A program made the position numbers and the translations under genes. Positions 25,784-32,056 of a stretch of 32,056 nt of DNA are shown here, piece by piece. A model generated the notes under the pieces. It did not search any database and was not told the DNA's origin. It saw only the letters and a list, made by a program, of their open reading frames with translations. Where the stretch lies: positions 1 to 32,056 of the forward strand of contig CAYSAG010000017.1 in the NCBI GenBank assembly GCA_964428935.1. The letters run 5' to 3'. How positions within the stretch are numbered: the stretch's first letter is position 1; each line of letters opens with the position of its first letter. The stretch is from JAADHY01 sp964428935. Lineage in GTDB: Bacteria > Planctomycetota > Planctomycetia > Planctomycetales > Planctomycetaceae.

Positions 25784-27232
25784 ATGACAGACGACCGAAG
25801 GCAACCAGACGGGCCGTACGACGCGTACGGGGACTCGGAGCGAATGGAGCCGTGGAGGCTCGAGGAGACGAGCGGCGACCGGCCCCTGCACGACGAGGTC
25901 GAAGTGCTGGAAGCGGAGCCGGTGCCAAGAACGGCTCCGCCGGTCCGTTCGTTTCGTCCTCGTCGACGACTCGCCTTTTGGTTGTTCGTCGCCACCTGTG
26001 TGAGCACGGTCCTGTCTGGAATGGTGGCCGGTCTGGGAATGCCCGACCCGGTCTGGCTGTTCCAAACGCAGCCGCGAGAGGTCATTGTTCGGCTCTTGTG
26101 GAACGGGGTCTGCTACGCCGGTCCGCTCATGCTCATTCTCTTGGCCCACGAAATGGGACATTACTTGCAGGCCCGTCGCTACGGAGTTCCGGCCACCCTG
26201 CCCTACTTCATTCCCATGCCCTTCAGTCCGTTCGGCACAATGGGGGCGGTCATTTTGCAAGGAGCCGGCGTGGCGGACCGAAAGGCTTTGTTCGACATTG
26301 CCATTAGCGGTCCGCTGGCCGGGCTGGTGCTGGCGTTGCCCGTGGCCTACTACGGCTTGTTGGGGACCCAAGTGGTTCAGGTCGACCCGAACGAGGCCGC
26401 CATTCGCTACGGAGACCCGCTCGTGCTTCGCTGGATGGCCGAATGGATTCACGGACCGTTGGCCGAGAACGAAGACGTGCTGCTGACTCCTATGCTCTTT
26501 GCCGGCTGGGTCGGCATTTTCATTACGGCCTTGAACCTGATTCCCATTGGCCAGTTGGACGGCGGACACGTCCTCTACGCCCTGATTGGTCGGCGGGCTC
26601 ACACGGTGGCGTTGGGAATCGTCGCTTTGGCCGTGGGTTTCATGTTCGTGACCGGCGACTACTCTTACAGCCTGATGGTCATCCTGCTGCTGTTGATTGG
26701 AGTGCGGCACCCGCCCACGGCCAACGACTTCGCTCCACTCGGACCGCTGCGCGTCGTCCTGGGTTGGCTGACCTTGGCGTTCGTGGTCGTGGGGTTCACG
26801 CCGACTCCCATCATTTTCACCCCGGGCGAGGCTCAACCCAGACAGCAGCAACAGCGTCCCAAACTGCCGCCTCCTGACCCGGACAACCCAATCATTTGGA
26901 CCCAGGCGAACCCCTCGCAGACCGACGTTGGCCCACACGGTGACGCCCTGCCCGTGCTCGACGGCGGTTCGTGGGGAGCGAACGAGGTCTCGTGGAACGC
27001 GGACGACGTCGAGCTGCAGCGTTTGGCCGCTCACGACAGTCGCCGTGTCAACAGCCGCCGCGTAACGGGTGGGCTCAACTGGGAGACACGGGGCGTCGAG
27101 CAGCGCCGGCGCTTGTCGAGCGAACGTCCGACCGGCGCCGCTTGGCCGCGCGCCACGGCGGCTTCCGCAATTGGTCGCTCTCCCGCTCCGTGCCGGCCCG
27201 CCGTCGCTAGGCCTCCCACCGCGACTTCATGA
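25784..27232 (+). CDS. Site-2 protease family (M50) membrane metalloprotease
   Basis: The 482-residue product is an intramembrane zinc protease. A charged cytosolic N-terminal part (1-60) is followed by hydrophobic segments. The zinc motif HEMGH is at residues 122-126 and the third ligand Asp259 lies in PIGQLDGGHVLY. PMPFSPFGTMGAVI and DIAISGPLAG are typical of the soluble-loop M50 group. A Pro/Gln/Arg-rich tail of about 135 residues (from about 345) follows the last helix and has no visible domain. The ATG at 25784 begins the acidic N-terminus; no strong Shine-Dalgarno. Targets of such proteases are often membrane-bound regulators, but none is adjacent. Its last 26 bp overlap the convergent epimerase gene. 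Confidence 0.9.
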   Translation: MTDDRRQPDGPYDAYGDSERMEPWRLEETSGDRPLHDEVEVLEAEPVPRTAPPVRSFRPRRRLAFWLFVATCVSTVLSGMVAGLGMPDPVWLFQTQPREVIVRLLWNGVCYAGPLMLILLAHEMGHYLQARRYGVPATLPYFIPMPFSPFGTMGAVILQGAGVADRKALFDIAISGPLAGLVLALPVAYYGLLGTQVVQVDPNEAAIRYGDPLVLRWMAEWIHGPLAENEDVLLTPMLFAGWVGIFITALNLIPIGQLDGGHVLYALIGRRAHTVALGIVALAVGFMFVTGDYSYSLMVILLLLIGVRHPPTANDFAPLGPLRVVLGWLTLAFVVVGFTPTPIIFTPGEAQPRQQQQRPKLPPPDPDNPIIWTQANPSQTDVGPHGDALPVLDGGSWGANEVSWNADDVELQRLAAHDSRRVNSRRVTGGLNWETRGVEQRRRLSSERPTGAAWPRATAASAIGRSPAPCRPAVARPPTATS

Positions 27233-28049
27233 ACGCCAGCGCGTCCCTCGCCAGCTGCTCTTCGGTCGAGAACATGCGGCGCCAAATTTTCGTGGCTGCG
27301 GCCAGGTCGGGCAGCGCCAGGCCGAAGGCTTCGACGACCAGCGGTCCGTCGTAACCGACTTCCTTCAGAGCAGCAAACGTCTCGTCCCAGCGGACGCCGC
27401 CGGCGCCGGGTGTGGAGCGGTCGTTTTCGGAAATGTGGACGTGCACCAAATGCTTCGCGGCCGTCCGAATCGCTTCGGCCACGTTCTTTTCTTCAATGTT
27501 GGCGTGGAACGTGTCGTACATCATTTTCAGGTTCGGGTGGTCGACTTCGTCGAGGAAGCGAACCGTGTCGGCGGCCGAGTTGAGGAAGTAGCACTCGAAG
27601 CGGTTCAAGTACTCCAGTGCCAGCGTCACGCCCGCCTGCTTGGCGTACTCGGCCACTTCGGCAAGAACCTCCTTTGCCCGCTCCCACTCTTCGGGCGTCG
27701 GGCCGCGCCCGGTGAACTCGCCCAGTGCCGAGTGAATGGGGCCGGCCAGAACCGACACGCCCGCCGCCTGGCAGCAGTCGACAGCCTGCTTCAGCCGCTC
27801 CACGGCCGCCCGCCGGACCTCGGCCGACTCGGAAATAGGGTTGGCGTCGCCGGTCGAGACGGTCACGGCGGTTCGGCCCAAGCCCAGTTCGTCCAGCTTT
27901 TGTCCCAGAGCTTCGTAGCGACTGACGTCGAACTGGAACACGGGAATTTCGACGCCGTCGTAGCCCCACTGCTTGAGCTGCTCCAAAAGGGGGTAGTGGG
28001 ACTGGTCGACGTCCGACGTCCACAGCAACAGATTCATTCCGTACTTCAT
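27207..28049 (-). CDS. D-tagatose/D-psicose 3-epimerase-family sugar epimerase
   Basis: The 280-residue product is a TIM-barrel sugar epimerase. It has all four metal ligands of the D-tagatose 3-epimerase family: Glu146, Asp179, His205 and Glu240. Each is exactly six positions before the Pseudomonas cichorii residues (152, 185, 211, 246). His182 and Arg211, which contact substrate in that family, are also at the same offset. The enzyme would interconvert C3 epimers of keto-sugars in the cytosol. Key segments are LALEYLNRFECYFLNS, MMYDTFHANIEEKN and HVHISENDRSTPG. AGGAG lies 7 bases before the ATG. The stop overlaps the end of the convergent protease gene. Exact sugar specificity is open. Confidence 0.9.
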   Translation of the reverse strand: MKYGMNLLLWTSDVDQSHYPLLEQLKQWGYDGVEIPVFQFDVSRYEALGQKLDELGLGRTAVTVSTGDANPISESAEVRRAAVERLKQAVDCCQAAGVSVLAGPIHSALGEFTGRGPTPEEWERAKEVLAEVAEYAKQAGVTLALEYLNRFECYFLNSAADTVRFLDEVDHPNLKMMYDTFHANIEEKNVAEAIRTAAKHLVHVHISENDRSTPGAGGVRWDETFAALKEVGYDGPLVVEAFGLALPDLAAATKIWRRMFSTEEQLARDALAFMKSRWEA

Positions 28050-28234
28050 GGCCAAGCTCCTGTTCGTGGTGTTGAACGCATTGGTTGGCGTCGCCGTCCG
28101 TCTGGCACGCGGCTCGCGCTGGCTTCCCGGAACGCTGGACGGACCTCGCCGCGAGCGTAACGTCACACCGGTCCGACCCGCCAAAGACGAACGCCGCTTT
28201 GCAGTGCAAGAAGTTTCAGAAGCAAGTGCTTCTT

Positions 28235-28903
28235 TCAGCGGCCGGTTGGAAACGAGAACCTTTCCGGCGGCAACAGCTCGCGAGCGCGTCGCCGCACGAC
28301 CGCCCGTCCCCGGTCCAACAATTCGGCCATTTCCGGCGGCAGCGGCTCCAGTTTGATGCGTCGCATGACCTGGTTCAACCGAAACAGCAGACGCTCACCG
28401 GTCGCGTAGTCGCGCAACACCTGCTCGCGAGCGAACAAAGGAATGAACGGAGCCAGCCGCTGGGTGGGACGACGCGACATTCGGTTGACGGCCTGTTGCA
28501 CCTGCCACGGATCCACCTGCGTCAGCGCCGCGTAGTACTGTTCCAGACGCTCCGGGTGCTCTTCAATCAACACCGCGTCCAGCAGCAACTCGGTGCAAAC
28601 GTGACCGAGCAGCCCGGTGCGGTGACGGCCGTCGCCGTCGAGCAAGGTCCGAAACAAATCGGCCAGCTCGGACGTCGTCTCGACGAACGCTCGCGTGCGG
28701 TGGAACCAGAAGTCGTCGTCGGCGTGCAGTCGAACGCCCAAGGCCACGCGGCCGGCCGGTCCGTCGACTTGCAACACCGGCTCCACTCGCTGCGGACGCA
28801 GCCGAACCTTCCGGTCGACCACCGACAGCCAGTCGGGCGCAGCCGTCCCGGCCAGCACGTAGGGTTGGTCGACGAAACGCAGTCCGTGAGCGAAGTAGTT
28901 CAT
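28235..28903 (-). CDS. Conserved-type protein resembling acyl-carrier-protein phosphodiesterase (AcpH-like)
   Basis: The 222-residue product starts MNYFAHGLRFVDQPYVLAGTAAPDWL, much like the MNFLAHLHLA...LAGNLLADF start of AcpH. It continues with a histidine/aspartate helix (LHADDDFWFHRTRAF) and a helix with His and Asp (GLLGHVCTELLLD), a pattern similar to the metal-binding helices of that HD-like fold. No signal peptide, so cytosolic. If related, it may remove phosphopantetheine or another phosphodiester-linked group; this is inference from short similarities. The ATG at 28903 is picked because conservation begins there. It is divergent from nadK, with a predicted promoter at 28994-29021. 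Confidence 0.7.
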   Translation of the reverse strand: MNYFAHGLRFVDQPYVLAGTAAPDWLSVVDRKVRLRPQRVEPVLQVDGPAGRVALGVRLHADDDFWFHRTRAFVETTSELADLFRTLLDGDGRHRTGLLGHVCTELLLDAVLIEEHPERLEQYYAALTQVDPWQVQQAVNRMSRRPTQRLAPFIPLFAREQVLRDYATGERLLFRLNQVMRRIKLEPLPPEMAELLDRGRAVVRRRARELLPPERFSFPTGR

Positions 28904-28993
28904 GGTCAGGGGCTGGTCTTGGACTCTGGAAAGCCACGACCGAACTGGCCCGGTTCTGTCAACAGCCCTGGCCAGCTTGCGACGGTGCCGCGT

Positions 28994-29021
28994 ATTCTTC
29001 ACAATCGCTGCGGGTTGTCAA
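28994..29021 (-). promoter_or_regulatory. Predicted promoter for the AcpH-like gene
   Basis: On the minus strand TTGACA (29021-29016) is followed after 16 bp by AAGAAT (28999-28994). It would start transcription near 28987, about 84 nt before the ATG. It sits just upstream of the nadK start, so the two divergent genes share this region. Confidence 0.45.
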
Positions 29022-29046
29022 AAGGAACGGGAGGAGCCGGGGTGGA

Positions 29047-29910
29047 ATGTCGGCGCTGAAGGTCATTCTGTTCGCAAGAGACTTCACGCCGCGAGTGCAG
29101 GCGGAGTGGTCGCGGTTGTCGCAGTTTCTGGCTCGACAGCCCCAGGTCCGAGTGCTGGCCGAGACGACGTGCGGCGAACTGACACTCCCGCCGGAAGACG
29201 CCGACCTGGTCCTGGTCCTCGGAGGCGACGGAGCCATTTTGCGAGCGTGCCATCAGCTGGGCGAGCGGCAACAGCCCGTGCTGGGAATCAACTTGGGCCG
29301 GCTCGGGTTCTTGGCCGACTTGTCGCCGGACGAGTTCTTCGAGAACTTCGAACGGATTCAACGACGCCAGTACCGCGTGGTCGACCACCTGATGTTCGAG
29401 TGCACGCTGAGGCGAAGCGGCGGGCAGTCGGAGACGTTTCTGGGACTGAACGAGGCGGCCATTCGAGCCTCGGGACTGCAAATGATTGACGTCGACCTGA
29501 CGATTGACGGCGAGCCGGTCACGACGTTCAGCGGCGACGGTTTGATTGTCAGCACGCCGGTCGGTTCGACCGCGCACAGCCTTTCGGCCGGTGGACCGCT
29601 CTTGCAGCAGGACCTGCAGGCATTCGTCGTCACTCCAATCTGTCCGCACTCATTGGCGAACCGACCGCTGGTCGACCACGCCGACCGCGTCTACACGCTG
29701 GACGTTCCCAACGCCGACGCCGGAGCCACGTTGGTCGTGGACGGCCAAATCCGACGGCCGCTGGGACCGGACGACTGCGTCGAGGTGCGCAAGGCCAAGG
29801 TGTCGTTCAAAATGGCCCGAATTCCCGGCCACAGTTACTACGGAATGCTGCACCGGAAGCTGGGCTGGAGCGGACAGACGCGAGCTCGCGTGCCGGGTGA
29901 GCGCGACTGA
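29047..29910 (+). CDS. nadK: NAD kinase
   Basis: NadK phosphorylates NAD+ to NADP+ in the cytosol. The 287-residue product has the GGDG motif at residues 59-62, INLGRLGFL (81-89), the conserved NE at 135-136, and the GDGLIVSTPVGSTAHSLSAGGP block (163-184) for nucleotide and metal binding. Length is normal. GGAGGAG lies 10 bases before the ATG. Of its 11 isoleucines, eight use ATT and the three ATC codons all follow an A. Confidence 0.96.
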   Translation: MSALKVILFARDFTPRVQAEWSRLSQFLARQPQVRVLAETTCGELTLPPEDADLVLVLGGDGAILRACHQLGERQQPVLGINLGRLGFLADLSPDEFFENFERIQRRQYRVVDHLMFECTLRRSGGQSETFLGLNEAAIRASGLQMIDVDLTIDGEPVTTFSGDGLIVSTPVGSTAHSLSAGGPLLQQDLQAFVVTPICPHSLANRPLVDHADRVYTLDVPNADAGATLVVDGQIRRPLGPDDCVEVRKAKVSFKMARIPGHSYYGMLHRKLGWSGQTRARVPGERD

Positions 29911-30070
29911 AAGGGCTCGCCGGTCGGTGCCGCTCGCTTGAACCCCAGTGAACCAGCTCGCGGCCGCGTCGCCCGTCTTTGGCCGAGTGAGCGCGGGTCG
30001 CTGCGTGGCCAAGGCCGTCGGCCGTTCCCGTTTGCTTGCGCAGATTCGTCTCGTCGTGGTGGTTTCGTTG

Positions 30071-30079
30071 TGCTAGGAT
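30071..30079 (+). promoter_or_regulatory. Extended -10 promoter candidate
   Basis: TGCTAGGAT fits the extended -10 form TGnTANNNT; no clear -35 is present at 16-18 bp. It would give a leader of about 165 nt for the exported protein gene at 30251. Confidence 0.35.
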
Positions 30080-30229
30080 CTGTCCGTCTTTGGGGCGTTC
30101 CGCGTTGACCCGGCCGCCCGCCAGACGGCGGGAGGGAAGTGCGAGGTCCCAAAGGGCGACGCGAACAGCTTGTGACTCAGAAGGCCCCGTGACCCCGGCC
30201 AGCGGCCGGACACGTCGGCTCGACAAGAC

Positions 30230-30249
30230 GTTCGAAACGGAGTTCGAAC
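30230..30249 (+). promoter_or_regulatory. Inverted repeat with the Shine-Dalgarno in its loop
   Basis: GTTCGAA (30230-30236) and its exact reverse complement TTCGAAC (30243-30249) flank ACGGAG, which contains the GGAG ribosome binding site. The ATG follows one base after the second arm. The RNA would form a 7-bp hairpin presenting GGAG in a six-base loop; as DNA it is a symmetrical site that a regulator could bind. Confidence 0.6.
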
Positions 30250-30250
30250 C

Positions 30251-31285
30251 ATGCGACGGTGCACGCAGGCGATTTCACGTCGGTTGTTCGTGGCCGCGGC
30301 AACCGCGTTGGTTGTGTTGTTCGGCTGGGGCTTCTGTCTTCGAGGTGAGGACTCTGCAGCTGTCAGCCCGCAAGGTGGCGCCGACCAAAGCGTTCGGTCG
30401 GGGGCTTCCGCGACCGGCCGGTCAAAGAAATCTTCCGTCTCGGTCCTGCTTCGCTACCGGTTTTCAGCCGGGACGACGTTCCGCTACCAAGTCACTCAGT
30501 CGAACACGCTGACGCTCCAGCGGGCCGACATTCAACAGGTCACGCGGAATGAAACTCGCACCGAGACCGTTTACCGAGTTGTCGCGGTGGACGAGCGGGG
30601 CAACGCCACCTTGGAGCCGGTCATTGAGGCCGTGCACATGGAGGCCAGCGCGGACGGCGAACACCCCATTGTCTTCGACAGCCGGCAACCGGCCGACGAG
30701 TGTCCCGTGCCGTTCCGGCCAATCTTGAAAGTGCTCGGACGGCCGTTGGTCCGAGTGACCGTTTCGCCGCTGGGGCGAATCGAGCGGGCGGAGGCCGTCG
30801 GCGTTCAGCAGGTGTCGGCCGAGCAGGCCACGGAGGTGGCTCGACGCCACGGCCAGCGGTTCTTCGTGGAATTCCCTGAGCGGGCGGTTGCGGTCGGCGA
30901 CAGCTGGACTCAGGACTTCGAGGTGCGCGTGGCCGAAACCAACAGCAAGCTCACTCGAACAATCAAAATGCGACGTCGCTACTGGCTGAAGTCAGTGGAA
31001 GGCGACGTGGCCGAGATCACTTTCAAAACGGCACCGCTGACACCCATTTTCGACCCGACCACCGAGGCCCAGGTGGCACAGGTCAGACTGGAAGGCACGC
31101 TGCGGTTCGACGTCCGACGCGGTGTGCTGCTGAGCCGTCAGGCCTCGTACGACGGCCTGGTCGTCGCGGCCTTCGGTCCGCAGACGGCCATGAGAGCGGT
31201 GATTCAGAAAAGCGAGCGGTTGTTGGAGCCGCGCGACGGCGGTGGGTCCAAGGCAGGCGTGGCGAGCGGTCGACGCGGGCGTTGA
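30251..31285 (+). CDS. Exported DUF6263-like protein, function unknown
   Basis: The 344-residue product has a basic N-terminus and a hydrophobic signal segment (about residues 11-29). A Ser/Gly-rich linker reaches residue 62. The rest is beta-rich: LLRYRFSAGTTFRYQVTQSN, TVYRVVAVDERGNATLEPVIE, FPERAVAVGDSWTQDFEV and a late block LEGTLRFDVRRGVLLSRQASYDG. This alternating pattern with GDSW resembles the planctomycete DUF6263 type of exported protein; the family name is from memory and tentative. No catalytic motif is visible. Translation starts at the ATG one base after the inverted repeat. The -35 box of the following gene overlaps its TGA. Confidence 0.75.
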   Translation: MRRCTQAISRRLFVAAATALVVLFGWGFCLRGEDSAAVSPQGGADQSVRSGASATGRSKKSSVSVLLRYRFSAGTTFRYQVTQSNTLTLQRADIQQVTRNETRTETVYRVVAVDERGNATLEPVIEAVHMEASADGEHPIVFDSRQPADECPVPFRPILKVLGRPLVRVTVSPLGRIERAEAVGVQQVSAEQATEVARRHGQRFFVEFPERAVAVGDSWTQDFEVRVAETNSKLTRTIKMRRRYWLKSVEGDVAEITFKTAPLTPIFDPTTEAQVAQVRLEGTLRFDVRRGVLLSRQASYDGLVVAAFGPQTAMRAVIQKSERLLEPRDGGGSKAGVASGRRGR

Positions 31286-31309
31286 CGAGCTTCGAAAAAA
31301 GCTTAGACT
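31282..31309 (+). promoter_or_regulatory. Predicted housekeeping promoter for the diadenylate cyclase gene
   Basis: TTGACG (31282-31287) and TAGACT (31304-31309) are 16 bp apart. The -35 box contains the TGA stop of the preceding gene. The spacer holds AGCTT and AAGCT as a short inverted repeat, a possible operator. Transcription would start near 31316, about 54 nt before the ATG. Confidence 0.6.
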
Positions 31310-31369
31310 GAGGGCACGTCGCTCCAGTCCGCCTTTGTTCGTCCTCTGTTTCGTCAGACGCGTCGACGC

Positions 31370-32056
31370 ATGGAACAGAAGAAGCCACTCAGACGGAAGG
31401 AACTCTCACCTCAGTCTGCCGGTCTGCTTGAAGCTGCTCGCCACGTCGCCAAGGCCTCGAACGTTGACGTCGTCGTTCTGCTGGCGGACGTTCCTTACGA
31501 CTTCAAGGCAATCGGTGCGTCCCTGCGCCGTTGCCGCCTGATTGTGGCGTCGGGAAACCCGGACGTGCAGAGGGCGGTGCGCGAGGACGACATTCCGCTG
31601 GTGCCGCTGTCCGAAGAACCCCAAACACGCCAGGACCAGCTCAGCCAGGCCCTGGTCGAAGCGGTCGCCGACGAACTGGTGAAGACGGGCGACCGGGTGG
31701 TGGCTCTGTACGCGGGGTTCGAACCGGACGTGCTGGATTCGTTGAGCGTCATTTACTTGGGCGGCCACCTGACTCGCTTGACCGCTCGCGACCTGCAGCG
31801 ACTCGAAACGCACGTTCCGCTCAAAACGCTGCGCCGCGTGGTCGACTTGGCCGTCGAAATCGGCCGGGAAGGACGCGAAGGACACCCGGTCGGAACCATT
31901 TTCGTCGTCGGCGACCACCGGAAAGTGTTGCAGCTTTCTCACGAGGCCATTCACGACTGCTTCCGCGGCTACGGGCGGAAGGAGCGAATGCTGTCGAACC
32001 CCCGGGTGCGCGAAAGCATCAAAGAGGTCGCTCAGGTCGACGGCGCGTTCATCATT
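31370..32056 (+). CDS. Diadenylate cyclase, DacZ-like (3' end outside window)
   Basis: The frame is open from the ATG at 31370 to the window end (229 residues, no stop). Residues about 31-140 form an alpha/beta domain (VVVLLADVPYDFKAIG, RLIVASGNPDVQRAV, GDRVVALYAGFEPDVLDSL). From about residue 150 the DisA_N-type cyclase domain begins: VDLAVEIGREGREGHPVGTIFVVGD and VDGAFII, with the catalytic DGA at 224-226. The second motif, RHT, would lie just beyond the window. The enzyme makes c-di-AMP from two ATP. An N-terminal pyruvate-kinase-C-like domain before the cyclase recalls archaeal DacZ, not the membrane CdaA or the DNA-scanning DisA. No membrane segment is seen so far, so it should be cytosolic. 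Confidence 0.88.
   Translation, partial: MEQKKPLRRKELSPQSAGLLEAARHVAKASNVDVVVLLADVPYDFKAIGASLRRCRLIVASGNPDVQRAVREDDIPLVPLSEEPQTRQDQLSQALVEAVADELVKTGDRVVALYAGFEPDVLDSLSVIYLGGHLTRLTARDLQRLETHVPLKTLRRVVDLAVEIGREGREGHPVGTIFVVGDHRKVLQLSHEAIHDCFRGYGRKERMLSNPRVRESIKEVAQVDGAFII

Larger units (their letters stand above)
29911..30250. other. 340-bp intergenic leader region
   Basis: This gap holds an extended -10 promoter candidate (30071-30079), a CCCGCC/GGCGGG hairpin with an AGAC loop (30117-30132), and the inverted repeat over the Shine-Dalgarno of the next gene (30230-30249). No coding frame looks real. Confidence 0.55.

Noticed and set aside
30243..30250. TTCGAAC as a possible tRNA T-loop
   Set aside because: No acceptor, D or anticodon arm surrounds it; it is one arm of an inverted repeat before a start codon.

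Overview
The window is a GC-rich chromosomal segment (about two-thirds G+C by eye) that looks like a member of the Planctomycetota, probably near the Pirellulales. The basis is protein character, not a database search. It carries Tat-exported Gfo/Idh/MocA oxidoreductases, a large secreted TIM-barrel protein, a carboxypeptidase-regulatory-like exported protein, several exported proteins of the kind seen in planctomycetes, and a kdsB-pyrG pair also known from Chlamydiae. A KDO-activating enzyme and a TolC-family lipoprotein indicate a Gram-negative type envelope with an outer membrane. I see no mobile element, CRISPR array, rRNA or tRNA.

Layout. (1) 166-1869: an exported planctomycete-type protein of unknown function, convergent with the minus-strand group truB, pyrG, kdsB (1932-5762). 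(2) 6054-9056, minus: an NAD-type isocitrate dehydrogenase and a Tat-exported oxidoreductase. (3) 9057-15521: a sparse plus-strand region with only two genes, an exported CarboxypepD_reg-like protein and a TolC-family lipoprotein, separated by gaps of 0.9-1.4 kb. It holds a good promoter and a textbook terminator. (4) 15522-21737: a complete Rnf operon, an RseC-like small membrane protein followed by rnfC-D-G-E-A-B. (5) 22014-28903: a small highly charged protein, a secreted glycoside-hydrolase-like protein, an M50 membrane protease, a D-tagatose/D-psicose 3-epimerase-like enzyme and an AcpH-like protein. (6) 29047-32056: NAD kinase, an exported DUF6263-like protein, and the N-terminal 229 residues of a diadenylate cyclase that runs off the window.

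How the genes fit together. PyrG makes the CTP that KdsB uses to activate KDO for lipopolysaccharide. Rnf exchanges electrons between ferredoxin and NAD+ coupled to ion transport; isocitrate dehydrogenase feeds NADH and NAD kinase sets the NAD/NADP balance. The secreted barrel protein, exported oxidoreductase and keto-sugar epimerase suggest carbohydrate breakdown, but they are not one operon.

Most distinctive points: a complete Rnf operon with unusually long spacers bearing hairpins; a Shine-Dalgarno sequence placed exactly in the loop of a perfect inverted repeat (30230-30249); a DacZ-like c-di-AMP synthase with its -35 box over the preceding stop codon; and a strong depletion of the dinucleotide ApT. 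That depletion goes with near-exclusive ATT for isoleucine and -10 boxes of the form TARACT, which contain no ApT.
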